Positions 17,624-25,747 of a stretch of 64,000 nucleotides of DNA are shown piece by piece. Within the stretch, counting starts at the first letter, position 1; every line of letters starts with the position of its first letter. The notes beneath the pieces are model-generated. The model saw only the letters and a list, made by a program, of their open reading frames with translations. It had not been told where the DNA came from and did not search any database. The translations under genes and the position numbers were made by a program. Origin of the DNA: Aquimarina aggregata (GTDB lineage: Bacteria; Bacteroidota; Bacteroidia; Flavobacteriales; Flavobacteriaceae); contig NZ_LQRT01000002.1 in NCBI RefSeq assembly GCF_001632745.1, forward strand, positions 1 through 64,000, written 5' to 3'.

Positions 17624-17874
17624 TAGCAAACATTGACAAAACCAATTCGCTGACAAAATGTATTGTGTACTTCAATGACGGTAATGTCCACACATTTTAT
17701 AGTCTAGATAAAAAACACAAAAACTCTAAACAAGATAAAGCCCTTGGAATGCGCAGATTAGATAAAATGCTAACTGGGACTTTTAAAGCAAAATTTGAAA
17801 CAGCGATAATCTATGACAACGAACTTAATGGAGCAGAACTAGCAAAATATAAAAGAGGTGTCCGTGTAAATTAA
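17620..17874 (+). CDS. Hypothetical early protein, 84 aa
   Basis: Starts in a 4-bp overlap with the replication-type gene. Soluble, with TKCIVYFNDGNVHTFYSL near the N-terminus and a basic C-terminus (AKYKRGVRVN). Conserved position suggests a co-translated partner. No family recognised. Confidence 0.58.
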   Translation: MIANIDKTNSLTKCIVYFNDGNVHTFYSLDKKHKNSKQDKALGMRRLDKMLTGTFKAKFETAIIYDNELNGAELAKYKRGVRVN

Positions 17875-17886
17875 TACCATACTCAC

Positions 17887-18201
17887 ATGAAAAAAATCAA
17901 TCTTAAAATCAACACCTTGGAAATTAATGTGCTATTGAATTTATCCTCTTTAGAAGATAATAGTGTACTACAGGATACCCAAAGAAGAGTGGCAAGAAGC
18001 ATATTGCTTCCAGTATTTAAAAGACTTACAGGTAGAAGTATAAATACACATCCTGCAAACTACAAAATGAGTTTTAAGTTATCCTACCACGAAGCATATT
18101 ATCTCGAGATGTTTCTACAGGACTTTAATGCAAATTTAGGTGTATATGAGTGGAATGTAGTATTGCAACTAAAGAATTTCCTAAACAAGGAATTGACTTA
18201 A
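17887..18201 (+). CDS. Hypothetical early protein, 104 aa
   Basis: Soluble, mostly helical protein 12 bp after the previous gene. Contains LQDTQRRVARSILLPVFKRL and a C-terminal EMFLQDFNANLGVYEWNVVL. No family recognised. Confidence 0.58.
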   Translation: MKKINLKINTLEINVLLNLSSLEDNSVLQDTQRRVARSILLPVFKRLTGRSINTHPANYKMSFKLSYHEAYYLEMFLQDFNANLGVYEWNVVLQLKNFLNKELT

Positions 18202-18236
18202 ACAATAGTACATAAACATTTTAGATCCTTAAACCT

Positions 18237-18902
18237 ATGAAAACACCAGTAGAAGATTTCCTGAATTCAATTTATGCGGTAACGATTCCAATGTTGTTAT
18301 TGATCATATCTTTTTCTATCAAGTTATCTGCATTGTTTTATACGACATTTAAAATTCCAGTACCTGAATTAAAACTAGCTGCATCGATACTATTAGGTAT
18401 TACTGTATCACTAACCTTATTAGCTGTAAGTGTTAATGCAAAATTATTTGAAACCAATGCTTTTCCGATTGTATTTGCCGTTTGTTCCGGTGTGATGCTC
18501 TTGTTTGTTTTTGAAGTAATCAACGAAGATTTTTTACCATGGTCAGAATATGTAAAAAGAATCTTTCTATCTGTGCTTTTAGCAACTGTTGAATATGTGT
18601 TTTCTAAAATGTTTGTGAAAAAATATCAAGAAACTGAAAAAGCTAAAGAAAGGAAGCTGGAAAAAGAAAATCTAGAGCTAGAAATAGCAGAACATAAGGA
18701 AGAGCTAAGCGAATTAAAGCGAAAGGTTAACGAAATAAAGCAAGCCAAGAGCGAACTAGAGGAAGAAATAGCGAAAGAAAACCAAGTGTGTTGCGATGAA
18801 TGTTCAAGGGTATTTAAGAACCAAAATGCCTTTAATGCTCATAAGTGTAAACCTAAATTAACCGAAATCAAAGTTGAATTTGAAGAAGTAATACCAGATT
18901 AG
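18237..18902 (+). CDS. Membrane protein with coiled coil and C-terminal zinc finger
   Basis: 221 residues. Four hydrophobic helices (about 15-35, 42-62, 68-90, 100-122), then a long charged coiled coil (about 130-182, ELEIAEHKEELSELKRKV), then a compact C2HC/C2H2-like finger near 186-204: C-x2-C-x12-H-x-C with F and F/A-H in finger-type spacing (CDECSRVFKNQNAFNAHKC). The soluble part should face the cytoplasm. Could tether phage DNA or replication proteins to the membrane. Not a family I recognise. Confidence 0.65.
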   Translation: MKTPVEDFLNSIYAVTIPMLLLIISFSIKLSALFYTTFKIPVPELKLAASILLGITVSLTLLAVSVNAKLFETNAFPIVFAVCSGVMLLFVFEVINEDFLPWSEYVKRIFLSVLLATVEYVFSKMFVKKYQETEKAKERKLEKENLELEIAEHKEELSELKRKVNEIKQAKSELEEEIAKENQVCCDECSRVFKNQNAFNAHKCKPKLTEIKVEFEEVIPD

Positions 18903-18928
18903 ATTATTAACTCTTAAAACCAAAAGAC

Positions 18929-19114
18929 ATGTTACAAGAAGTAGACAATGTCATTAGATTTTTAGTCAGAAAAGAAACCGAAATCATCAGTTTACAATAC
19001 TCTCCATTACTCGAAAAGTGGGAAGTATTGTTTAGTCAAGAGAAAGAAGTATTTGAGTTTGATGGACTTCGAGAATTGAACTCTTACCTAATTGAAAAGA
19101 AACACACAGTATGA
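18929..19114 (+). CDS. Hypothetical early protein, 61 aa
   Basis: Short acidic protein overlapping the methylase start by 4 bp (the same ATGA-type junction as elsewhere in this operon). Reads as two short beta strands and helices. No family recognised. Confidence 0.55.
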   Translation: MLQEVDNVIRFLVRKETEIISLQYSPLLEKWEVLFSQEKEVFEFDGLRELNSYLIEKKHTV

Positions 19115-19971
19115 GTGGTAATAATTCAAAATTAATAGCCTTTAATTATTTCGGTGGAAAGTTCTCCCATTGTGATGGAATATACCCGTATTTCCCTGCT
19201 GAGTTTAAACACCTGGTAGATGTATTTGCAGGCTCTTTTGCAATGAGTTTAAACTATAGAGGTAATGTTATAAAAACTGCTAATGAAATTAACGGAGAAG
19301 TAACCAACTTCTTTACCGTTTTACGAGATCAAACCGATCAGTTAATCGAACGGTTATTACTCACACCGTGTAGTAAAGAAGAATATGATAAATGTTGGTC
19401 GCATCACCCCACAGATAACATTGAGAATGCAAGACGTTATTTTGTGCGTGTCCGTCAATCATTTTATGGATTGGGAGCTCAGCGGAAAAATAAAGGCTGG
19501 CATATGGCAAAATCACAAGTCAATGCAAAAGGAGGTGAAACTGTAAGTAAATGGAATAATGCTATCCCTAAGTTATTTGAAGTAGCGGAAGCTTTACGAA
19601 ATGAATTTCAAATCTTAAATGAAGACTATCAAACAGCAATTCAAAAAACAGATACTCCATATACATTTTTTTACTACGATCCCCCATACCCAAAAGAATG
19701 CCGTAAAAGCTATCATGATTACCGATTTGAATTTACCGATGATGATCATAAGAAACTAGCAGATATAGCACATAATACCAAAGGATATGGAATGATTAGC
19801 GGGTATTCGTGTGATCTAATGAACTCACTGTATAGCGATTGGACTAGAATAAAATTACCAAAGAAAAAGAACAATATCAGGTCTTCAGAAGTTCAGGAAG
19901 TGATTTGGTTTAACTATCCTGAAAGCAGAAGCCATAAAGCACAATTAAATTTATTTGAAAAGGCAATTTAA
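19111..19971 (+). CDS. D12-class DNA adenine methylase (early)
   Basis: 286 residues. SAM-binding FGGKFSHCDGIYPYFP near 13 and DVFAGSFAMSLNY near 36 (motif I-like), and the catalytic DPPY motif (YYDPPYPKECRKSYHDY) near 188 identify a Dam-like N6-adenine methyltransferase. Methylates adenine in DNA using S-adenosylmethionine. Recognition sequence not readable. No restriction partner beside it, so probably protects phage DNA or regulates it. A second, diverged D12 methylase lies at 29050. Confidence 0.9.
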   Translation: MSGNNSKLIAFNYFGGKFSHCDGIYPYFPAEFKHLVDVFAGSFAMSLNYRGNVIKTANEINGEVTNFFTVLRDQTDQLIERLLLTPCSKEEYDKCWSHHPTDNIENARRYFVRVRQSFYGLGAQRKNKGWHMAKSQVNAKGGETVSKWNNAIPKLFEVAEALRNEFQILNEDYQTAIQKTDTPYTFFYYDPPYPKECRKSYHDYRFEFTDDDHKKLADIAHNTKGYGMISGYSCDLMNSLYSDWTRIKLPKKKNNIRSSEVQEVIWFNYPESRSHKAQLNLFEKAI

Positions 19972-19993
19972 TAAACTTATTAAATACTAAACT

Positions 19994-20299
19994 ATGCTAA
20001 AAGAATTCAAAGAATACGCAATTAAAGTATTAGAAGAAACTAATACAAAACACAAGATCAGGAAAAATTTTACAGAAGATAACCGTCATGTATCGGATAC
20101 CATTTTTGTGAAAGAACTTCCAAACAAATTAAAAGACATTGGATACTACTTGAGTGTAAAGAAAAACAAGAAAGGGTATTACTTCATTTGTCAACCTACT
20201 ATACCTCATTGTGAAGGTCAACCGTACGGTTTTATTCCAGAATATTTATTACAGCAAATAACTAATAAAATTAAACTGAAAACTAATGGAAAGTATTGA
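19994..20299 (+). CDS. Hypothetical early protein, 101 aa
   Basis: Soluble basic protein, 22 bp after the methylase, overlapping the next gene by 14 bp. Contains GYYLSVKKNKKGYYFICQPTIPHCEG. No family recognised. Confidence 0.55.
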   Translation: MLKEFKEYAIKVLEETNTKHKIRKNFTEDNRHVSDTIFVKELPNKLKDIGYYLSVKKNKKGYYFICQPTIPHCEGQPYGFIPEYLLQQITNKIKLKTNGKY

Positions 20300-20810
20300 T
20301 TATAAAGTATCGAAATCGACAGTAGAATGTTATAAAATAAGATGTGATAGTTTTTATTGGGCAGATATTACTATTGATGCTTCAGGAAATAAGGGAAGAA
20401 TACAAATAGCATCTGATTTCGGAAATTGGCAAAACTACTGGAGTGCCTGCGGAATGCCATTTAAAGACTTTCTGAAAAAGTTAAACATTGATTATTTCGC
20501 TAGTAAAGTAGGGGCAGATAAATGGTTCGATTTAGATAAAACAATCGAAGGTTTAAGAGAGCATGTTAATGATTATGCTCAAGACAAGGACTTAAAAGAT
20601 GGCTTAAAAAAGGAGTTGTCATATTTAGAATTGAGTGACGGCAAAGACGAATTCATTCATAAGATGTATGAAAGCAATTTACTAATGGATATGACAGATC
20701 AATGTCCAGATATGGTTTATTCTATAGAGCCTAGTTTTCAAAGGTTCTGGGATGAATTATGGTCTGTATTTATTGCTGAAATAATAAAGGAAGATATTAA
20801 ACTAGTATAG
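20286..20810 (+). CDS. Hypothetical early protein, 174 aa
   Basis: Soluble acidic protein. N-terminal beta region rich in aromatics (CDSFYWADITIDASGNKGRI, FGNWQNYWSACG), then helical. It looks like a phage-encoded protein of unknown function found beside methylases. Overlaps the preceding gene. Confidence 0.58.
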   Translation: MESIDYKVSKSTVECYKIRCDSFYWADITIDASGNKGRIQIASDFGNWQNYWSACGMPFKDFLKKLNIDYFASKVGADKWFDLDKTIEGLREHVNDYAQDKDLKDGLKKELSYLELSDGKDEFIHKMYESNLLMDMTDQCPDMVYSIEPSFQRFWDELWSVFIAEIIKEDIKLV

Positions 20811-20867
20811 AAATAAAACCGGAACCCGAAAAGGGAATAGAGTAGGGAAAAATTAAATATAAGTATT

Positions 20868-21029
20868 ATGAAATCAATTTTGAAAATTGAGGGAATAAAA
20901 ACTCTAAGTAAAAAGCAACAATCAAAAACTAACGGGGGTGTCGATTCAGATGCTTTGTGTGGGAAAACTCATTATCCTGTTTTCTTGGCGCCATGTTCTC
21001 TTTGTTATGCTTGCTACCCTTGGCCATAA
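20868..21029 (+). CDS. Double-glycine-leader peptide, Cys-rich core
   Basis: 53 residues. The leader LKIEGIKTLSKKQQSKTNGG has the pattern of Bacteroidota ComC/bacteriocin-type leaders cleaved after GG. The predicted core of 29 residues, VDSDALCGKTHYPVFLAPC then SLCYACYPWP, has four Cys and aromatic residues. In other systems such peptides are cut and exported by C39-peptidase ABC transporters; none is encoded in this window. Last gene before a strong terminator, so likely expressed with the early operon. Bacteriocin, signal or other bioactive peptide; inferred from leader only. Confidence 0.62.
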   Translation: MKSILKIEGIKTLSKKQQSKTNGGVDSDALCGKTHYPVFLAPCSLCYACYPWP

Positions 21030-21088
21030 AAAGGAAAAGAAGAATTTAAAAATGTAATCTATTGCTATTAGATTGTTCTTCTCGAGAA

Positions 21089-21121
21089 AACCTCTCAACA
21101 AACTATTGGGAGGTTTTTTTT
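21089..21121 (+). terminator. Rho-independent terminator of early operon
   Basis: Stem of 10 pairs (21089-21098 with 21106-21115, one G-U), 7-nt loop, followed by a run of T to 21121. Strong intrinsic terminator. Confidence 0.9.
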
Positions 21122-21123
21122 GT

Positions 21124-21141
21124 ATTGCGGTAACCCGTAAT
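21124..21141. promoter_or_regulatory. Palindrome ATTGCGG-TAAC-CCGTAAT
   Basis: Near copy of the palindrome at 11123-11140 (one arm mismatch, same 4-bp centre). Placed between the early terminator and the next operon, where an operator would act. Confidence 0.42.
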
Positions 21142-21207
21142 AAAAAAACAGAAACTTGAAATACATTTGTTCCTAACCAACTTATTTAATTAAAGCATAA
21201 CCACTAT

Positions 21208-21366
21208 ATGAAGTATAGAATAGTATCTGCGGAAACTGAAAGTAAATTAGAAGACAAGGTTAATATATTTTTAGATGATGATTGGAAACCGACAGGAAGT
21301 ATGACTGTATTAAACTATGGAGGAGAATTGGGTTTCAGGTATTTTCAACCTGTCACAAAGGAATAA
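21208..21366 (+). CDS. DUF1737-like small protein
   Basis: 52 residues, MKYRIVSAETESKLEDKVN then DDDWKPTGSMTVLNY and a Phe-rich end; the alternation (strand, helix, W-x-P-x-G turn, strand) resembles the small DUF1737 fold seen in phages and plasmids. Function unknown. Confidence 0.55.
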   Translation: MKYRIVSAETESKLEDKVNIFLDDDWKPTGSMTVLNYGGELGFRYFQPVTKE

Positions 21367-21384
21367 TATAACCAACTATTAATT

Positions 21385-21609
21385 ATGAATATTAACAACA
21401 ACACCATAAACTCTTTTGAAAAATTAATTCTTGATAAGTTAAAAATTGGTTTAACACAAGCGGAAATTTCCAATTATTTAAAAGAAGAGAAAATTAAGCC
21501 TAATCATATACGCTCTATAGAGGATAGAGTAAGACGTTTAAAAGAAAGATTCGGAGCTCGGACAATTGTTTCATTAGTGTATAAATTATCCAAGGATGGT
21601 TATATTTGA
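21385..21609 (+). CDS. LuxR-type helix-turn-helix regulator
   Basis: 74 residues consisting only of a GerE/LuxR-like DNA-binding unit: FEKLILDKLKIGLTQAEISNYL, then a recognition helix IRSIEDRVRRLKERFGARTIVSLVYKL. No receiver domain. A stand-alone regulator between early and late regions is a reasonable candidate activator of middle or late phage genes. Confidence 0.72.
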   Translation: MNINNNTINSFEKLILDKLKIGLTQAEISNYLKEEKIKPNHIRSIEDRVRRLKERFGARTIVSLVYKLSKDGYI

Positions 21610-21630
21610 AACTAATAAATAGCATATTTA

Positions 21631-21732
21631 ATGAGTGATTACCAATTCGAGTGGTGGCATATAATTGTGTTTGTTATAGTCTGGATATTTGGACTTTGGT
21701 TAAACGACTACATTAGGAAAAATAAATATTAA
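21631..21732 (+). CDS. 33-residue membrane peptide
   Basis: One transmembrane helix (WWHIIVFVIVWIFGLWL) with a short basic tail (YIRKNKY). 21 bp after the LuxR-type gene. Possibly a small lysis or membrane accessory peptide; unknown. Confidence 0.45.
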   Translation: MSDYQFEWWHIIVFVIVWIFGLWLNDYIRKNKY

Positions 21733-21807
21733 TAGTATTTCATCTCTCAGAAAATTCTAGAAATCTTAATTTCCAATTCGTATATTGTAAAAGGAAAACA
21801 AAAACAT

Positions 21808-22032
21808 ATGGGATTTATAGAAATACTAGATATCGAAGGTAACAGACATTCGGTACGACCTGATGCTATTGCTGGAATAAGTGATATTAGAGAATACAGA
21901 ATAATCTTTACAACAAACAAGGACTTAACAATTATTACAAATATTACTTACGATGTACTAAAAAGAAGAATAAAGTACATAGAAAGGTATTCGCAAAAGG
22001 TTAATTTGTTAGGTGGTTTAATATCTGAATAA
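21808..22032 (+). CDS. Hypothetical protein, 74 aa
   Basis: Small beta-rich protein: FIEILDIEGNRHSVRPDAIAGI, IIFTTNKDLTIITNITYDVL; resembles short cytoplasmic proteins with an SH3-like fold, often phage-borne. 11 bp before the SRAP gene. Unknown function. Confidence 0.55.
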   Translation: MGFIEILDIEGNRHSVRPDAIAGISDIREYRIIFTTNKDLTIITNITYDVLKRRIKYIERYSQKVNLLGGLISE

Positions 22033-22043
22033 AACTTTGTTCT

Positions 22044-22820
22044 ATGTGTTACGATGTTAAGACGAGTTTGAAATCTCAATTAAAAAGAGCTAAACATTAC
22101 GGCAACCAAAAAGCTATTAAGGAAATAGAAGAGAAGTTGGTGCCTCAAACAGATTTGCCTTTGTACCATACGCAGGGACATTCACATAAGAAACTACTAA
22201 TTTATACCAATGAGAATTCACATTATCCTACAGTTTCTACCTGGGGACTTATTCCAAGTTGGGTAAAAGATGAAGAACAAAAGCAAAGATCTTGGAATAG
22301 TACCTTAAATGCCAGAGGTGAGACCATATTCGAGAAACCTTCATTTCGTAGTTCAGCAACTAGTAAACGCTGTTTAATTTATTTAGATGGTTTTTACGAG
22401 CATCATCATATTAATAAAAGTACGATTCCTTTTTACATATCAAGAGAAGATCAAGAGCCTCTTATTGTCGCAGGACTATGGAATGATTGGCTAGATAAAG
22501 AAACAGGAGAGTTAATGAATACATTCTCTATTGTTACCACAACTGCTAATAGTCTAATGACTAAAATACATAACAATCCCAAAGCAAAAGAGTCAAGAAT
22601 GCCTGTCATTCTTCCTGATGAATTAGCAGATAATTGGCTGTTACCAATAAATGATGACCTAGATCAAAAAGGAATTCAGGAACTCATACAACCATATTCA
22701 GCAGGTGCATTAGAATATCGAACTGTAGATAGACTAAGAGGTAAGCAGTATATGGGTAATAGAGAGGAAATAACTAATAAAGTAGAGTATCCCGAATTAG
22801 GATTATTCTTCGATTTCTAG
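22044..22820 (+). CDS. SRAP-family DNA-lesion-shield protein (YedK/HMCES)
   Basis: 258 residues. The initiator Met is followed directly by Cys2, the residue that cross-links to abasic DNA in this family. Other conserved parts: WGLIPSWVKD (about 73), NARGETIFEKPSFR (about 88-101), GFYEH with the catalytic Glu (about 116) and HNNPKAKESRMPVIL (about 176-190) with the catalytic His. It acts on abasic sites in single-stranded DNA. Common in phages and mobile elements. Convergent with a minus-strand gene that overlaps its end by 18 bp. Confidence 0.92.
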   Translation: MCYDVKTSLKSQLKRAKHYGNQKAIKEIEEKLVPQTDLPLYHTQGHSHKKLLIYTNENSHYPTVSTWGLIPSWVKDEEQKQRSWNSTLNARGETIFEKPSFRSSATSKRCLIYLDGFYEHHHINKSTIPFYISREDQEPLIVAGLWNDWLDKETGELMNTFSIVTTTANSLMTKIHNNPKAKESRMPVILPDELADNWLLPINDDLDQKGIQELIQPYSAGALEYRTVDRLRGKQYMGNREEITNKVEYPELGLFFDF

Positions 22821-23108
22821 TTTCATTTTAGTCCAACTACCACGACTAAAACAATAGCTATACCCTTCATGTTCGAAGCTTAGATGTCTATTAATTAACC
22901 TGTGAAAGATAGATTTTAATTCAATAAGTTTTTTTTCTTCTGTGTATTCCCCAGTAGTGCTTCTATAGGTATATTCTCCATAGTGCAGTTTGGCATAACA
23001 TGCGCCTAAATTCCTAACAATTACAGATTCATTAATGGAATAACAACGCTCGATCATAAGATCTATGAAAGTTTCATCTATAATTACAGTTTCGGTAGTA
23101 TAATTCAT
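22803..23108 (-). CDS. Hypothetical protein, 101 aa, convergent
   Basis: Tail-to-tail with the SRAP gene. Balanced amino-acid usage with conserved-looking blocks (YRSTTGEYTEEKKLIELKSI, EHEGYSYCFSRGSW). A TATTTTTG -7-like box lies on the minus strand at 23125-23132. Single minus-strand gene in this block, which suggests separate, perhaps lysogenic, expression. No family recognised. Confidence 0.55.
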   Translation of the reverse strand: MNYTTETVIIDETFIDLMIERCYSINESVIVRNLGACYAKLHYGEYTYRSTTGEYTEEKKLIELKSIFHRLINRHLSFEHEGYSYCFSRGSWTKMKLEIEE

Positions 23109-23221
23109 TTAGGAATATTTCCTACAAAAATAGGAATAAATCCAATATTAATATTATAAATATTTATTATTATTTTAGTTTAAAGTATAGATTTTATTTA
23201 TTAAATTTATGTCAAAATTAG

Positions 23222-23710
23222 ATGAATATGAGCGTATATATTACTAAAGAAATACCTGTTTCTTCTCATATCAAAAAGTATCTGAAATATACTTTTGGGA
23301 GTACATATACTTTTAATCAAAAAGATTTCTTTGGAAAGCTTATCACTAGTGTGTTTAAAAAAGGATATAGAAAACGTGTTGTTGTGAAATGCGATGATAT
23401 CTACACAATAAAATTGAAAGCTTATCAAGTAAAAATATTGGGTAACCTTATCGAATGGGAGGAATGTGTTTCTTTAAATAAGGCCATAGATAGTTTTTTT
23501 AGAAGACAAGTTTTTTTTCATATGGACATGAATCGAAAGTTAGATAAGGATAATTCATATCCGGCAATGGTACAATGTCTTTTCGAAATGGATATCACTG
23601 AGGACGACATTAATTATGATTCTTTGTATAGAGATTATAAACGAAAATGTAGTTATCCAAAAACTACACGTAAGAAAATAAATTATGAATCTGATAATAA
23701 TGCAGCCTAA
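23222..23710 (+). CDS. Hypothetical protein, 162 aa, last before late genes
   Basis: Basic soluble protein (many Lys and Arg; KKGYRKRVVVKC, RDYKRKCSYPKTTRKK). Stands directly upstream of the TTGTCC repeat cluster and the capsid module, so a late-gene regulator is possible. The start at 23222 has a further ATG at 23228. No family recognised. Confidence 0.55.
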   Translation: MNMSVYITKEIPVSSHIKKYLKYTFGSTYTFNQKDFFGKLITSVFKKGYRKRVVVKCDDIYTIKLKAYQVKILGNLIEWEECVSLNKAIDSFFRRQVFFHMDMNRKLDKDNSYPAMVQCLFEMDITEDDINYDSLYRDYKRKCSYPKTTRKKINYESDNNAA

Positions 23711-23740
23711 TAATATTGTAACAAAAAATAATAGAACCAT

Positions 23741-23826
23741 TTTGTCCAGCGATTTGAGCCAAATTGTCCGTAAGATTTTCAAAATTTAAAATGCCGATTT
23801 GTCCAAGAATTTGAGCCAAATTGTCC
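23741..23826 (+). repeat. Tandem 29-bp repeats with TTGTCC boxes
   Basis: Two copies (23741-23769 and 23798-23826, offset 57 bp) of TTTGTCCA-NNN-ATTTGAGCC followed by AAATTGTCC, differing in only three central bases. Each has two TTGTCC boxes. The last ends 23 bp before the next gene. Likely binding sites for a late regulator; same TGTCC core as the late element. Confidence 0.65.
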
Positions 23827-23849
23827 AATAAAAATAACAACTAAAAAAG

Positions 23850-24362
23850 ATGACAATCACAAATAATAATCCATTTGTAAAAACAATTAAAACTGCACAT
23901 TTTATATTTAGTACTGCTGTTCCTTTTTCTTTAGGTGAAGTACTTAAGAATTCATTTTCTGGCATTGAAGGAATTCAGGAGTACATGAAGGTATCTGTTA
24001 TACCTGAAAATGTAAAGATTACTTCAGGTCAAAAGACAGGTAAGTCTGGCGCATATTGGTCCCATAGGATAGCTTTAGATATTAACGCGCAAAATGATAC
24101 CATTAGAAAACAGCTAAATGGTTATGATAATGCTTTGGTAATTACTTGTCTTGAAGCCACTAATGGACATATTTATGTATATGGTAATAGTGATCAGCCT
24201 TTATCCTTTACATATAAGGATGTAGAATCTACAGATAACATACAATTGATAGGTCATGAATTACTGGTTAAAGGCGATACCTATGGACCTAGTAATACTA
24301 TTAACACTCTTGATTTTTATAACCCTATAGCCCTTGCTTCATGGCTTGCGACATCGCTTTGA
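23850..24362 (+). CDS. First late gene, probable structural protein
   Basis: 170 residues. No family recognised: mixed alpha/beta with SGQKTGKSGAYWSHRIALDI near 62-81 and a C-terminal FYNPIALASWLATSL. It opens the capsid module, ahead of the protease. Could be a head-associated or decoration protein. Confidence 0.5.
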   Translation: MTITNNNPFVKTIKTAHFIFSTAVPFSLGEVLKNSFSGIEGIQEYMKVSVIPENVKITSGQKTGKSGAYWSHRIALDINAQNDTIRKQLNGYDNALVITCLEATNGHIYVYGNSDQPLSFTYKDVESTDNIQLIGHELLVKGDTYGPSNTINTLDFYNPIALASWLATSL

Positions 24363-24372
24363 TGTCCTTTTT
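24363..24372 (+). promoter_or_regulatory. Late element TGTCCTTTTT (1)
   Basis: Upstream of the S49 protease gene, 59 bp before its ATG (a longer gap than at other copies). Same element recurs at 28267, 34033, 36387, 39031 and 43317. Confidence 0.55.
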
Positions 24373-24426
24373 ATCCCTTTAGATAGCAACTATCATTGTA
24401 CTTGAATAAAACCGAGTACACTATTT

Positions 24427-25728
24427 ATGGATAATAATTTAGGCAATCTATATTCTTTACTTGCTGGCAAATGGATGATCGAAGATCAATTTGCCAATTC
24501 TTTAGCTCCATATCTTATCAATATTCTTAAGAAAGGAGATTTACCAGAAAGCAATAAAACAAAACCAACTGGTTTTGTGTATATGTCTACCGATGGTATT
24601 GTATCAGAGGAAACTGATACGGATCAAAAGTATGTTGCTGTTTTGAGTATTAAAGGACCGATCTTAAAGTATTCTCAATTTTGCGGACCGCAGGGCACAA
24701 AGTCTATGGTGAATATCCTAGAAAAATGGTCTGATGATCAAAATGTAGTAGGTGTATTACTTGATATAGATTCGGGAGGTGGTCAGGTTGCAGGAACAGG
24801 TGAGTTTGCACACTATTTGCATAACTATAAAAAACCTATAGTAGCCTACACAGATGGTATGATTTGTAGTGCTGCATTTTACATTGCTTCTGCCACTAAT
24901 GAAATCATAGCTAATTCTCATGCTGATTGCATTGGTAGTATTGGCACTATGATCAAATATCTTGATATAGACGGGTATTATGAGAAAATGGGAGCAAAGG
25001 TTATTGAGGTCTATGCAACAAAATCAACTCATAAAAATAACGCCTTCAGAAAAGCTAAAGAAGGTGATTTAAAACCAATGATCAAGGAAGAATTAGATCC
25101 GATCAATGAGGTTTTTCATAATGAAGTATTAGAGTATAGGCCGCAAGTAATAAAAGAAAACCTCAATGGCCATCACACTTCAAGTATGGATCAGGCTAAA
25201 GAGCTTGGTTTAATAGATGTTATTGGAGATAAGCAATACGCTATTGATCGTGTATTCGCATTAGCTGAGCAAAATAATCAAAATCAAAATAATCAGGATA
25301 TGTCTGGAGAAAACAAAAATTACGGTCAGATAGCTGCTGCTACTGGTCAGGAGGAATTAAAATTATCCTCTAAGATTCTAAGTGGTAAAAAAGGAGTATT
25401 TCTAACACAATCACAATTAGAATTGTTAGAACAAAAACTAGAAGGTCATGATAGTGCTTTAAATACAGCTCTTGAAGCAGTTGACGAAAAAACAAAGGAG
25501 GTTACCACTTTAGAAGCTACAGCAGCAACTATAGAAACTTCAGTAAGTAATGCTTTAGAGACTGCGGATTTAGAAGCAGGAGAAGATATAAATGCTTCCA
25601 TAACCCAATTAGGTACAAAGGTAAAAGAGTATGGAGCTCAGGCAGGTAGTGAAGGAACTAAAGTTATTTCTAAAGGGGATAGAGATACTGGAGAAGGTGA
25701 GTCTACCGCAATTATGGATTCAATTTAA
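24427..25728 (+). CDS. S49-family capsid maturation protease with scaffold domain
   Basis: 433 residues. Residues about 70-280 are ClpP/SppA-like: LDIDSGGGQVAGTGEF, the nucleophile region DGMICSAAFYIAS (Ser near 148) and ATKSTHKN (Lys near 199-202), the Ser-Lys pair of S49 peptidases. Residues about 290-433 are helical and charged, typical of a fused scaffold domain removed during head maturation. It directly precedes the capsid protein gene, so it probably builds and trims the procapsid. Confidence 0.88.
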   Translation: MDNNLGNLYSLLAGKWMIEDQFANSLAPYLINILKKGDLPESNKTKPTGFVYMSTDGIVSEETDTDQKYVAVLSIKGPILKYSQFCGPQGTKSMVNILEKWSDDQNVVGVLLDIDSGGGQVAGTGEFAHYLHNYKKPIVAYTDGMICSAAFYIASATNEIIANSHADCIGSIGTMIKYLDIDGYYEKMGAKVIEVYATKSTHKNNAFRKAKEGDLKPMIKEELDPINEVFHNEVLEYRPQVIKENLNGHHTSSMDQAKELGLIDVIGDKQYAIDRVFALAEQNNQNQNNQDMSGENKNYGQIAAATGQEELKLSSKILSGKKGVFLTQSQLELLEQKLEGHDSALNTALEAVDEKTKEVTTLEATAATIETSVSNALETADLEAGEDINASITQLGTKVKEYGAQAGSEGTKVISKGDRDTGEGESTAIMDSI

Positions 25729-25747
25729 CTCGTAATTTTTATAATCG

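Noticed and set aside
23741-23826. Possible CRISPR array
   Set aside because: Only two units, no cas genes, and spacing and motif fit regulatory sites better.
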